Source: Arthrobacter sp. HY1533 (GTDB taxonomy: Bacteria; Actinomycetota; Actinomycetes; Actinomycetales; Micrococcaceae). Taken from it: DNA of 64,000 nucleotides. Position numbers and translations under genes: made by a program. This document shows, piece by piece, positions 8,603 through 17,649 of the stretch (the first letter of the stretch is position 1; every line of letters begins with the position of its first letter). The stretch spans positions 496,001 through 560,000 of the forward strand of contig NZ_JANKZF010000001.1 in NCBI RefSeq assembly GCF_027568515.1, given 5' to 3'. Below the pieces are notes generated by a model. That model was given only the letters and a program-made list of their open reading frames with translations. It was not told the origin of the DNA and made no database searches.

Positions 8603-9676
8603 TCACCGAGTGACGGGGTGCCGCGGCGCACTGACGTCGAACACCTGTGCGGGGACCGGTACCGGCTTGCCGGGCTCGGGCGTGGGCGGCGGCGCATTGA
8701 GCAGGGCCTGGAGCACCTGGGCCTTGAGCTCCATGTCGCTGGCATTGCCCCAGATGACGCTCCGGCCGTCTTCCAGCTTGAGTTCGACGGCGTCGGGAGA
8801 CTTGGCCGTGGCATTCGCCAGCTGCGCCAGGATGGCCTGCGGCAGGTTGGCCAACACGGCTGTCATGGCCACGAAGGTGTCCTGCCCAATGGCAGCCTTG
8901 CCACCGTCGATCAGCGGCAGCGCAACAGAGGCCGGATCCGCCGTGGATCCCAGTTGAACCCCGTCAGGGTCCACCAGCAGGTATTCCCCGCCGTTCTTGA
9001 GCAGGGCCACCGGGACGCGCTCCACAAGGTGGACCACAAGGGTCGACGGCGGCCGCGCCTCGATGCGCGCACCCTTGACCTGGATGACAGGTTCCAGCAG
9101 CGAGCTGACCTGCGCGCCTGTCACCTGCGGCAGCGGCTTGCCCATGACGGGGGCCAGCGCCTTGTTCAGGGTCTCAGGTGCCACGAGCTTGTTGCCCTCA
9201 AACACCACCGTCTTGACGGCCAGGGCCGGGGAAAAGAGAGCCACCGCCATGACAATCGCCAGCACGGCGGCCACGCCGGCCGCCGCCAGCAGCACGGTGC
9301 GCCTGCGGCGCTTGAATTCGGGCATGGGGAAGGCCAGCACCTGGGCGCCGACATCGGGACTGTTTTTTGCCGCCCCGGATTCCGGAACGCCTGCCTTCTT
9401 GCCGGCCGGCAACTTCCAGCGCGGCGCCTTGGACTCCTTGGGCTCCTTGGACTTGGCTTCCTTGGGCGCCTTGGCTTCCTTGGCCTTGGGCACGGCCGGG
9501 CCGGGGTCGCCGACGGGGACCACTGACACCTTTGAGCTGGTGGCAAGCACGGCGCCCGCCGGCTCCCCGGCCGGCACTGCCCCGGGTTCCACGGCGTCGG
9601 GCTCCGCCTTTGTCCCGGCGGGCGCGGCCGTGCCCGGCCGTGTCCTGATGACGCGCGGCCGGCGCGGCTCAGCCAT
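8603..9676 (-). CDS. ftsQ: Cell division protein FtsQ (POTRA domain)
   Basis: Bitopic membrane protein that links FtsB/FtsL to the septal synthase. I place the start at ATG 9676 ([15 protein letters not shown]), which overlaps the murC stop by eight bases; the frame runs further upstream to 9754 but inside murC. 357 residues. An unusually long Lys/Glu/Pro/Ala-rich cytoplasmic part of about 120 residues is followed by one transmembrane helix (VLLAAAGVAAVLAIVMAVAL), then the POTRA domain beginning VKTVVFEGNKLVAPETL and a beta domain. The C-terminus is Pro-rich. The cytoplasmic region contains KEAK/KEPK/KESK-like repeats typical of Micrococcales. Confidence 0.92.
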   Translation of the reverse strand: MAEPRRPRVIRTRPGTAAPAGTKAEPDAVEPGAVPAGEPAGAVLATSSKVSVVPVGDPGPAVPKAKEAKAPKEAKSKEPKESKAPRWKLPAGKKAGVPESGAAKNSPDVGAQVLAFPMPEFKRRRRTVLLAAAGVAAVLAIVMAVALFSPALAVKTVVFEGNKLVAPETLNKALAPVMGKPLPQVTGAQVSSLLEPVIQVKGARIEARPPSTLVVHLVERVPVALLKNGGEYLLVDPDGVQLGSTADPASVALPLIDGGKAAIGQDTFVAMTAVLANLPQAILAQLANATAKSPDAVELKLEDGRSVIWGNASDMELKAQVLQALLNAPPPTPEPGKPVPVPAQVFDVSAPRHPVTR

Positions 9677-11135
9677 GGGTGCCGCCTGTCGCGGGGGCGC
9701 CTGTCTGCAGCGCGGCGACAAGTGCCGGCCCGAAGTCGGTGACGTCCCCTGCACCGACGGTGAGCACGATGTCGCCCCGCTGGGCGAGGGCGGCCAGGCG
9801 CTGCACGGCGGCGGCGCTGTCCGGGGCGTAGCCGAACGGCTTGTTCAGGGCCCTGGTGATGAGTTCGCTCGTGACGCCGGGGACCGGGTCTTCGCGGGCC
9901 GGGTAGATGTCCAGCACGGCGACGGTGTCCGCGAGGTCCAGGGCCTGGGCAAATTCGTCGGCAAACTCGGCCGTGCGGGAAAACAGGTGCGGCTGGAACA
10001 AGACGTGGACCTTGTGAGTCCCGGCCACGGTGCGCGCAGCCTTTAGCGCTGCGGTGACTTCTGTGGGGTGGTGCGCGTAGTCGTCGTAGACGGCAACGCC
10101 CCTGCCCTCCCCCTTGGCCTCGAAGCGGCGGGCGGCGCCGCTGAAGGTGCCAAGGCCGGCCAGGGCGGCGTCGACGTCCACGCCCAGCGCCACGGCAACT
10201 CCGATGGCGGCGGCGGCATTGCTGAGGTTGTGGTTGCCGGGGACCGCCAGCTTCAGTTCACGCTGCACGTCCACCTCCCCCGGGACCAGGCCGGCCCGCA
10301 GCACAAGGCCTGCGGTGGTGTGCAGCCCGTCGTTGGTGCCGGGCAGGAGCCGGATGTCGGCCCCTTCCGCAAAACCGTACAGCAGGCACCGGGTGCCTGC
10401 CGCGGCGGCCTGGGCTGCCAGGGCGGCCGATCCGGCGTCGTCGGCGCAGGCCACGAGCGTGCCGTCCGCCGGCAGCAGCGCGGCAAACTTTTCAAAGGCG
10501 GCGAACACGGCCTCTGCTGTGCCGTAGTGGTCCAGGTGGTCGGCCTCGAGGTTGGTCACCACGGCCACCCCGGGCCGGTAGTTCAGGAAGGAGGCGTCAG
10601 ATTCGTCGGCCTCGGCCACGAAGACGCCGGCCGATCCGTGGCCGGCATTGACGCCCAGGCCCTGGACGGTGCCGCCCACGGCGAAGGAGGCATCCACGCC
10701 GGCCGCCTTGAGCATCACCGTGACCATGGAGGTGGTGGTGGTCTTGCCGTGCGTTCCGGCCACGGCAACCACGGTGTCCGTGGACATGGCCGCGGCCAGT
10801 GCCTGGGAGCGGTGCAGCACGCGCAGGCCCGCCGCGCGGGCGGCGGCAAGCTCGGGGTTGCTTTCGCGGATTGCGGTGGAGACAACCACTGTGTTGGCGC
10901 CGGCCACATTGGCGGCCTGTTGGCCGATGTGCACCGTGGCGCCGAGTGCGCCCAGCTGGGCCAGCTCGGCGGAGTCCCTGGCGTCCGAGCCGCTCACGGG
11001 AACCCCCTGCCCCAGCATGATGCGGGCAATGGCCGACATCCCGGCGCCGCCCATGCCGATGAAGTGCACGTGCCCCAGTTCGGCCAGGGTGGGTGGCAGG
11101 TACGGTTCGGGGCGCTGGGTGTCCATGGCGTTCAC
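9669..11135 (-). CDS. murC: UDP-N-acetylmuramate--L-alanine ligase
   Basis: Cytoplasmic ATP-dependent ligase adding L-Ala to UDP-MurNAc. The N-terminal nucleotide-binding domain has [17 protein letters not shown], the P-loop is [15 protein letters not shown] near residue 126, the central domain has [14 protein letters not shown], and the C-terminal domain includes [11 protein letters not shown]. 488 residues. It starts at GTG 11135, overlapping murG by four bases (GTGA); ATG 11126 is a weaker alternative. It lies between murG and ftsQ; murB is absent from the cluster, as is usual in Actinobacteria. Confidence 0.96.
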   Translation of the reverse strand: MNAMDTQRPEPYLPPTLAELGHVHFIGMGGAGMSAIARIMLGQGVPVSGSDARDSAELAQLGALGATVHIGQQAANVAGANTVVVSTAIRESNPELAAARAAGLRVLHRSQALAAAMSTDTVVAVAGTHGKTTTTSMVTVMLKAAGVDASFAVGGTVQGLGVNAGHGSAGVFVAEADESDASFLNYRPGVAVVTNLEADHLDHYGTAEAVFAAFEKFAALLPADGTLVACADDAGSAALAAQAAAAGTRCLLYGFAEGADIRLLPGTNDGLHTTAGLVLRAGLVPGEVDVQRELKLAVPGNHNLSNAAAAIGVAVALGVDVDAALAGLGTFSGAARRFEAKGEGRGVAVYDDYAHHPTEVTAALKAARTVAGTHKVHVLFQPHLFSRTAEFADEFAQALDLADTVAVLDIYPAREDPVPGVTSELITRALNKPFGYAPDSAAAVQRLAALAQRGDIVLTVGAGDVTDFGPALVAALQTGAPATGGTHG

Positions 11136-12241
11136 TTGCTTCCTGCTTCCAAAACCATCTCGGCCATGCTCTCGGCGGCGTCACGGATGCCGTGGTCTGC
11201 GGCCGCTGCGCCCATCCGGGCCAGGCGGGGTGCGTCCTGGCACAGCGGCACCAGGTTTTGCTCTATCCAGGCGGAGTCGAGCGAGGCGTCAGGCACGAGC
11301 AGTGCGGCGTCGGCGGCAACGAGCTCGGCGGCATTGCGGGCTTGCTCGCCATTGCCGACCGGCAGCGGCACAAACACGGCGGGAAGTCCCACTGCGGCCA
11401 CCTCCGACACCGTTCCGGCGCCCGAGCGGCACAACAGCAGGTCGGCGGCGGCGTAGACGTCCTCCATGGCGTCCACATACTCCACCTGCCGGTACAGGGG
11501 CCCGGCCAGTGGCTGCCCGCCGGGGCCTTCGACGGTTTTGCCCTTGCCGGTGATGTGCAGGGTCTGGATGCCGGCGGCGGCCAGCGCTGCAACGGCCCCG
11601 GCCACGGCCTTGTTCAGGCGCAGTGCGCCGAGTGAGCCGCCTGTGACGATCAGGGTGGGGCGCTCCGCCTCCAGCCCGAGCCGTTCCCGTGCACCGGCGC
11701 GTGCGGCAGCGCGGTCCAGGGTGGCAACGGCACGGCGCATGGGCATGCCGACCAGGCGGGCGTTGCGGATTTTCGTGGCGGCAAAGGCCGTGCCCACGTG
11801 GTGCGAGTAGCGGGCACCGACCTTGTTGGCCAGGCCGGCCTTGGTGTTGGCTTCGTGGATGACAATGGGCACGCCGAGTGACTTTGCGGCCAGGTACATG
11901 GGGGTGCAGACGTAGCCGCCCACGCCCACCAGGGCGTCGGCCTTGGCGTCGAGCAAGATGCCCTTGGCATCGGCCACTGCGCGGCGCATGCGGGAGGGCA
12001 GCTTGAGCAGGTCCGCAGATGGGCGCCGGGGCAGCGGGATGCGGTCGATCAGCACCAGCTTGTGGCCCGCGGCGGGGACCAGCGTGGTTTCCAGCCCGTC
12101 CTTGGTGCCAATGGCGGTGATGGCGGCTTCCGGGACGCGGTCCAGGACGGCCGCGGCTATGGCCAGCAGGGGGCTCACGTGCCCGGCCGAGCCGCCGCCG
12201 GCAAGGACCACCGAGAGGGGCTTGTTTTGGTTCTGCGTCAT
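11132..12241 (-). CDS. murG: Lipid II synthase, UDP-GlcNAc transferase MurG
   Basis: Membrane-associated GT28 glycosyltransferase that adds GlcNAc to lipid I on the cytoplasmic face. The N-terminal glycine-rich loop is [17 protein letters not shown]; acceptor-side residues lie in [19 protein letters not shown]; the C-terminal donor domain has [15 protein letters not shown] and the signature [20 protein letters not shown]. 369 residues, normal length. It overlaps both ftsW and murC by four bases, so it is translated within the cluster. Confidence 0.96.
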   Translation of the reverse strand: MTQNQNKPLSVVLAGGGSAGHVSPLLAIAAAVLDRVPEAAITAIGTKDGLETTLVPAAGHKLVLIDRIPLPRRPSADLLKLPSRMRRAVADAKGILLDAKADALVGVGGYVCTPMYLAAKSLGVPIVIHEANTKAGLANKVGARYSHHVGTAFAATKIRNARLVGMPMRRAVATLDRAAARAGARERLGLEAERPTLIVTGGSLGALRLNKAVAGAVAALAAAGIQTLHITGKGKTVEGPGGQPLAGPLYRQVEYVDAMEDVYAAADLLLCRSGAGTVSEVAAVGLPAVFVPLPVGNGEQARNAAELVAADAALLVPDASLDSAWIEQNLVPLCQDAPRLARMGAAAADHGIRDAAESMAEMVLEAGSK

Positions 12242-13497
12242 GAAGTCTTCAGGGCTTTCTCTGGCTCAGTGCGGGAAAAGGAAAGGACAACCCCCAAGGC
12301 GGCAAGCACCATGATCAACGAGGTTCCACCGTAGGAAATGAGGGGCAGCGGCACGCCAATGACCGGCAGGAGGCCCACCACCACGGCAATGTTCACCACT
12401 GCCTGGCCGATGATCCAGGTCAGGATCATGCCGCACACGATGCGGGAAAAGGGGTCGTTGCGCGAGTTGATGATGCGGAAGATCGCGTAGGCCAAAATGG
12501 CGTAGAGCCCCAGAATCACCACGGTGCCCATCAGGCCAAACTCCTCGCCGATGATGGCGAAGATAAAGTCGTTGTGCGCCTCGGGAATCCAGTTCCATTT
12601 CTGCCGGCTCTGCCCCAGGCCCACGCCAAACCAGCCGCCGGAGGCCAGCGCGTACATGCCGTTGAGGTACTGGTCGCAGGAGCCGGGGACGCTGCAGTCG
12701 CCCAGCCAGCTGGTGATGCGGCTGGTTCGGTTGTCGCTCATGGCCGAAAAAATGTAGGCGACAAGCACGCCGGCGCCCAGGGCCATGGCCAGGAAGCGCT
12801 TGGGGACGCTGGCAAAAACCAGGCCCGCCAGGACCATGATGCCCACAATGATGGCGGTGCCAAGGTCGTGTCCGAGAAGGATGAGTGCCAGGATGAGCGC
12901 CGCACCGATGCCGACGGGGACAACCACGTGCACGAGTTTGCGCACCAGCCTGCCCTTGGCGGCCAGCACGGCGCCCATCCACACGGCGAGGGCCAGCTTG
13001 GCGGTCTCCGAGGGCTGGAACTGGACGCCGCCCAGGGCCAGCCAGTTCTTGTTGCCCTGCACATCCACGCCGAGGGACGTGAGGGTCAGCGCAAGCAGCA
13101 GCACGGCGAGGCCGTAGAGGAACGGTGCAATCTTCTTCCAGAACGCCGGGGAGAAGCAGGAGAGCACAAACATCAGGACAAGCCCGATCCCGGCGAAGAC
13201 TGATTCCTTCAGGAACAGCCCGTAGGGATCCTGTCCCTCGGAAATGGTCTCCGCCGTGGAGGCCGAAAGCACCGTCATGCGCCCGATCAGGGTCAGTGCC
13301 ACGGCCGTGCCGATGATCCAGTAGTAGGAGGCCGTGGGGCGCCCCACCCTGGCGTAAAACCAGTCGCGCTGCTTCTGGAATGCGCGCCGGCGGCCGGGCG
13401 TGGCCGCTTCGGGCGCCGTCGTGGCAGCTTCCACACTTGACTTGGCGGGCGCCTTCCTGGCGGTGGCGCGTCCTGGCTGTGTGGGTGTCCTGGCCAC
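12238..13497 (-). CDS. ftsW: SEDS-family septal peptidoglycan glycosyltransferase FtsW
   Basis: Polytopic membrane protein that polymerises lipid II at the septum together with the class B penicillin-binding protein. 419 residues with about ten hydrophobic segments. An N-terminal basic, Ala/Pro-rich cytoplasmic tail precedes [20 protein letters not shown]. Conserved SEDS features include [19 protein letters not shown], the large loop with [15 protein letters not shown] and [20 protein letters not shown], and [14 protein letters not shown]. The start is GTG 13497, sharing one base with the murD stop (TAGTG). The partner transpeptidase gene starts at 21207. Confidence 0.95.
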   Translation of the reverse strand: MARTPTQPGRATARKAPAKSSVEAATTAPEAATPGRRRAFQKQRDWFYARVGRPTASYYWIIGTAVALTLIGRMTVLSASTAETISEGQDPYGLFLKESVFAGIGLVLMFVLSCFSPAFWKKIAPFLYGLAVLLLALTLTSLGVDVQGNKNWLALGGVQFQPSETAKLALAVWMGAVLAAKGRLVRKLVHVVVPVGIGAALILALILLGHDLGTAIIVGIMVLAGLVFASVPKRFLAMALGAGVLVAYIFSAMSDNRTSRITSWLGDCSVPGSCDQYLNGMYALASGGWFGVGLGQSRQKWNWIPEAHNDFIFAIIGEEFGLMGTVVILGLYAILAYAIFRIINSRNDPFSRIVCGMILTWIIGQAVVNIAVVVGLLPVIGVPLPLISYGGTSLIMVLAALGVVLSFSRTEPEKALKTS

Positions 13498-15050
13498 TAT
13501 GACTCCTTGTTGGCGCTTGCCCGCGATTGAAGCAATTCCCGGACCGCGTCAATGAATGCCTGGCCGCGGTGGGCGTAGGAGACGAATTGGTCCATGGAGG
13601 CCGACGCCGGTGCCATCAGCACGGTGTCGCCGTCGCCTGCCAGCGATGCCGCCACCGCGACGGCCTCGGCCATGACGGCGTCCCCGCGCAGTGCAGCTGC
13701 GTCCGTGTGCCGGCCACCCTGGGCCCGGGTGGCAACCACCTGGACGCCGGGTGCGTGCCGGGCCAGTGACCCTGCCAGCGCCGAGCTGTCGGCACCGATG
13801 AGCACCACTGCCTTGAGCCGGGCCGCATGCTCGCGGACCAGGTCGTCGTAGTCGACGCCCTTGGACAGGCCGCCGGCAATCCAAATGACTGGCTTGAAGG
13901 AGGCCAGGGAGGCGGAGGCGGCGTGCGGGTTGGTAGCCTTGGAGTCGTTGACCCAAAGCACGCCCTCGGAGGTGGCGACGGGCTGGATGCGGTGCTCGCC
14001 GTTGTTGAAGTCCTGCAGGCCTTTGCGGACATCTGCCGGGGTGAGGCCGCAGGCACGCACAAGTGCGGCTGCCGCGGCGGCGTTGGCCACGAGGTGCCGG
14101 GGCACCAGGTCGCCAATGTCGCTCAGGCTTGCCAGCTCGGCGGCGGAGTCCTTGCGGCCGGCAATGAAGGCGCGGTCCACCAGGAGGCCCTCGACCACGC
14201 CGACCATGCTGATGGCGGGCATGCCAGTGGTGAATCCAACGGCGCGGCAGCCCTCCTGCACATCCGCTTCTTCAACCATGCGCTCGGTCTCGATCTGCTC
14301 TGCGTTGTAGATGCAGGCAATTTCGGTGTTGGCGTAGATCTTGGCCTTGTCGGCGGCGTACGCCTCAAAGCTGCCGTGCCAGTCCACGTGGTCCTCGGCG
14401 AGGTTCAGGCAGACGCTGGCGGCGGGGGCCAGGGATTCGCTGAAGTGCAGCTGGAAGGTGGAGAGCTCGACGGCCAGGAAGTCCCAGCCCTCGGGGTCGC
14501 GCACGGCGTCCAGGATGGGGGTGCCAATGTTTCCGGCGGCGATGGCGCGCAGGCCGGCGGCCTGCAGCATTGACTCGACCATTGTGGTGGTTGTGGTCTT
14601 GCCGTTGGTGCCGGTGATGGTGATCCAGCGGGCCGTCTTGCGCCCTTCCCTGGTGCGCACGCGCCAGGCCAGCTCCACATCGCCCCAGATGGGGATGCCG
14701 GCTTCCGCGGCTGCTGCCAGCAGGGGGTGGCTTGGCTTCAGGCCCGGGCTGGTCACCACGAGTTCGGCGGCTTCGCCGTTGACCAGTGGCAGCACCGAGG
14801 AGGAATCCTGGCCGAGGATCACCTGGGCGACCCCCACGATCTTGAGGGTGTCGGCGTTGGCCCGGGCTTCATCGTCGTCCGAGGCGGCGACAACCACCAC
14901 CTGGGCACCGAGCTCGGCCAGGGTGTCGGCCACGGAGAAGCCGGTGCGGCCGATCCCGGTGACCACAACACGCAGGCCCTTCCAGTCGGCGTCCCAGCTG
15001 GTGAGGGAGTCGAGGCGGTTTTCGGCTTGGCTCACAGTCTTACAATCCAT
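13497..15050 (-). CDS. murD: UDP-N-acetylmuramoyl-L-alanine--D-glutamate ligase
   Basis: Cytoplasmic ligase adding D-Glu to UDP-MurNAc-L-Ala. A Rossmann-like N-terminus (LRVVVTGIGRTGFSVADTLA) is followed by the P-loop TITGTNGKTTTTTMVES near residue 145, the central NLAEDHVDWHGSFEAYAADK and the C-terminal VNDSKATNPHAASASL. 517 residues, slightly longer than the E. coli enzyme. ATG 15050 overlaps mraY by 19 bases; an in-frame GTG at 15035 (VSQAENRL) is also plausible. Confidence 0.95.
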   Translation of the reverse strand: MDCKTVSQAENRLDSLTSWDADWKGLRVVVTGIGRTGFSVADTLAELGAQVVVVAASDDDEARANADTLKIVGVAQVILGQDSSSVLPLVNGEAAELVVTSPGLKPSHPLLAAAAEAGIPIWGDVELAWRVRTREGRKTARWITITGTNGKTTTTTMVESMLQAAGLRAIAAGNIGTPILDAVRDPEGWDFLAVELSTFQLHFSESLAPAASVCLNLAEDHVDWHGSFEAYAADKAKIYANTEIACIYNAEQIETERMVEEADVQEGCRAVGFTTGMPAISMVGVVEGLLVDRAFIAGRKDSAAELASLSDIGDLVPRHLVANAAAAAALVRACGLTPADVRKGLQDFNNGEHRIQPVATSEGVLWVNDSKATNPHAASASLASFKPVIWIAGGLSKGVDYDDLVREHAARLKAVVLIGADSSALAGSLARHAPGVQVVATRAQGGRHTDAAALRGDAVMAEAVAVAASLAGDGDTVLMAPASASMDQFVSYAHRGQAFIDAVRELLQSRASANKES

Positions 15051-16144
15051 TCAGCGTAGAAGGCGCCCAGGCCCACGGCGACCATGAGGCCGGCGAGGAT
15101 CCAGAACCGCACCACAACCGTCACCTCACGCCAGCCCTTGAGTTCAAAGTGGTGCTGCAGCGGAGCCATGAGGAACACGCGCTTGCCCTTGGACAGCTTG
15201 AAGAAGCCCACCTGGATGATGACGGAGCAGGAGATGAGCACGAACAGGCCACCGATGATGGGCAGCAGCAGCTCGGTGCGGGAGAGGATGGCGAAGCCGG
15301 CAATGGCGCCGCCGATCGCGAGGGAGCCGGTGTCCCCCATGAAGATCTTGGCCGGTGAGGTGTTCCACCACAGGAAGCCAATGAGTGCGGCAAACATGAT
15401 GACGGCCAGCAGCGACAGGTCCAGCGGGTCGCGGACCTGGTAGCAGACGCCGGCGGAGGGGAACTTGCGGGAGCCGCAGGCCTGGCTGCTCTGCCAGAGG
15501 CCAATGAGCGTGTAGGCGCCGAAGACCAGGATGGCGGCGCCCGTGGCGAGCCCGTCCAGGCCGTCGGTGAGGTTCACGCCGTTGGTGGCTGCCGTGATGA
15601 TCAGGTTGGACCAGATGACAAACAAGACCACGCCCAGGCCCGCCCCGGCGAATGCCAGGTTCAGGGCCGGGATGTCGCGGGCGAAGGAGATGAAGGTGCT
15701 GGCCGGGGTGAGTCCGGTGCTGTCGGGGAAGCCCAGGGCCATGACGCCGAAGGAGATGCCAACCACGGCCTGGCCGATGAGCTTGCCCTTGGGGTTCAGG
15801 CCCGTGTTGTGCTGCTTGGTGATCTTCAGGAAGTCGTCAAGGAAGCCAACCAGGCCCATGCCCACCATGAGGTAGATCATGAGCAGGCCCGAGGCCGTGG
15901 GGCCACCGGAACTGGGGTTGATGAGCCACACGATCAGGTGCGTGATGAAGTAGGCGGCCACCACGGCGCCGACCACCACGGTGCCGCCCATGGTGGGGGT
16001 GCCGCGCTTGATCTGGTGCGTGGTGGGGCCGTCCTCGCGGATGATCTGGCCGTATCCCTGCTTCACGAGGAAGCGGATGAACAACGGGGTGCCGATCATG
16101 GCAAAGGCCAGGGCCAAGCCTGCTCCTATGAGCAATGCAATCAT
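15032..16144 (-). CDS. mraY: Phospho-N-acetylmuramoyl-pentapeptide transferase MraY
   Basis: Polytopic membrane enzyme that joins UDP-MurNAc-pentapeptide to undecaprenyl phosphate to make lipid I. 370 residues with about ten transmembrane segments. Family motifs: GTPTMGGTVVVGAVV, FLDDFLKITK (Mg-binding aspartates), GVNLTDGLDGLATGA, FMGDTGSLAIGG, and APLQHHFELKGW with the conserved His pair. It overlaps murF by four bases (ATGA) and murD by 19. Confidence 0.96.
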   Translation of the reverse strand: MIALLIGAGLALAFAMIGTPLFIRFLVKQGYGQIIREDGPTTHQIKRGTPTMGGTVVVGAVVAAYFITHLIVWLINPSSGGPTASGLLMIYLMVGMGLVGFLDDFLKITKQHNTGLNPKGKLIGQAVVGISFGVMALGFPDSTGLTPASTFISFARDIPALNLAFAGAGLGVVLFVIWSNLIITAATNGVNLTDGLDGLATGAAILVFGAYTLIGLWQSSQACGSRKFPSAGVCYQVRDPLDLSLLAVIMFAALIGFLWWNTSPAKIFMGDTGSLAIGGAIAGFAILSRTELLLPIIGGLFVLISCSVIIQVGFFKLSKGKRVFLMAPLQHHFELKGWREVTVVVRFWILAGLMVAVGLGAFYAEWIVRL

Positions 16145-17649
16145 GGCTGGGCAGTCCTTTCACCTGAGGCAATTTCAGTGGTTTCGAGGGGGTCGTTCCC
16201 CGTTTGCAATGCTATCTGATCGCCCAGGAACCGCAGTCCGGCGCCGTTGGACGATTTGAACAAGACTATGTCGCCGGGGGCCAGTTCCGCGGCCAACACC
16301 GCGCGGGCGGCCTCCGCGTCGGGCACGAACATTGATTCGTCCCCCCAGGATCCCTCCATGACCGCTCCGACGTGCATGGCGCGGGCACCGGCCCCCACCA
16401 CGATCAGGCGGGAGATGTTCAGCCGGACGGCCACGCGGCCCACGGCGTCGTGCTCGAGAACCGATCCTTCGCCGAGTTCCAGCATCTCCCCCAGCACGGC
16501 CCAGGTCCGGCGGCCGCCGGATCCCAGCTCGGCCAGGGTCCTCAGCGCTGCGCGCATGGATTCGGGGTTGGCGTTGTAGGCGTCGTTGACAACTGTCACG
16601 CCGTCGCTGCGGTCGGTGCGCTCCATCCGGTGGCGGCTCACGGCGTGCTGTTCGTTCAGGGACGCGGCAATGTGTGCGGCCGGGGCGCCAAGGGCGTGGG
16701 CGGCGGAGGCGGCGGCCAGCAGGTTGGTCACGTGGTGCAGGCCCAGGAGCTTGCTGCGCACCGCCACGGCGTCCGTGCCGCCGGGCAAGACGAGGTCGAA
16801 CTCGGGCTGGCCGTCGGCGTTGGTCACCACATTGCGTGCGTGGACAAACTGCGCGGGCGCGCCGTCGGCGAGTTCCGCCGCATCGGCGCTGCTGAAGAAT
16901 GTCACAGGGGCGCCGGAGCGGCCGGACATGGCGCGGACACGGCTGTCGTCGTAGTTCAGGATGGCCCGGCCGGCCGGCGACAGCGCCTGGACCAGTTCGC
17001 CCTTGGCGGCGGCAATGTTGTCAATGGAACCGAACTCACCTGCATGGGCGCTGCCCACGCACAGCACCACGCCCAGGTCAGGGTTGACCATGCCGGCTAG
17101 GTAGCTGATCTGGCCCACCTTCGTGGCACCCATCTCAATGATGAGGTAGCGGGTCTGGAGGTCGGCACGGAAAACTGTCAGCGGCACGCCGACCTCGCCG
17201 TTGTAGGAACCAACAGGGGCCACGGTGGGGCCAAGCGGCGACAGGATGCCGGCCAACAGGTCCTTCGTGGTGGTCTTGCCGGCGGAGCCGGTGATGCCGA
17301 TGACGGACAGGGGCGAGTGTGCCCGGATGCGGCGCACCACCTCGGCCGCCAGCGTACCCATGGCGAGCACGGCATCGGCGACGACGACGGCCGGGAAGGG
17401 TGTGCCGGCGTCGTCCGCCGCCACCTCCCGCTCGGCCAAGGTCAGCACGGCGCCGGCGGCAAATGCCGCGGCGGTGAAGTCGTGCCCGTCGGCCACTTCG
17501 CCGGCCTTGGCCACATAGGTGCCGCCAGCGGTGATCTCGCGCGAATCCGTGGCAACCAGGGCCACATCAATGCGCAGTTCGGGGTCGGTGCCGGCGCTCA
17601 GGGTGCCGTTGGTCAGTAAAGCAAGCTGGGCCGCAGAAATTTCAATCAT
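16141..17649 (-). CDS. murF: UDP-MurNAc-tripeptide--D-alanyl-D-alanine ligase
   Basis: Cytoplasmic ligase that adds D-Ala-D-Ala to complete the pentapeptide. P-loop VIGITGSAGKTTTKDLLAG near residue 118; the central domain has YLIIEMGATKVGQI and VDAYNANPESMRAAL-like sequence (here VVNDAYNANPESMRAAL); the C-terminal domain ends with FKSSNGAGL. 502 residues. The start ATG 17649 overlaps the end of murE by eight bases. Confidence 0.95.
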   Translation of the reverse strand: MIEISAAQLALLTNGTLSAGTDPELRIDVALVATDSREITAGGTYVAKAGEVADGHDFTAAAFAAGAVLTLAEREVAADDAGTPFPAVVVADAVLAMGTLAAEVVRRIRAHSPLSVIGITGSAGKTTTKDLLAGILSPLGPTVAPVGSYNGEVGVPLTVFRADLQTRYLIIEMGATKVGQISYLAGMVNPDLGVVLCVGSAHAGEFGSIDNIAAAKGELVQALSPAGRAILNYDDSRVRAMSGRSGAPVTFFSSADAAELADGAPAQFVHARNVVTNADGQPEFDLVLPGGTDAVAVRSKLLGLHHVTNLLAAASAAHALGAPAAHIAASLNEQHAVSRHRMERTDRSDGVTVVNDAYNANPESMRAALRTLAELGSGGRRTWAVLGEMLELGEGSVLEHDAVGRVAVRLNISRLIVVGAGARAMHVGAVMEGSWGDESMFVPDAEAARAVLAAELAPGDIVLFKSSNGAGLRFLGDQIALQTGNDPLETTEIASGERTAQP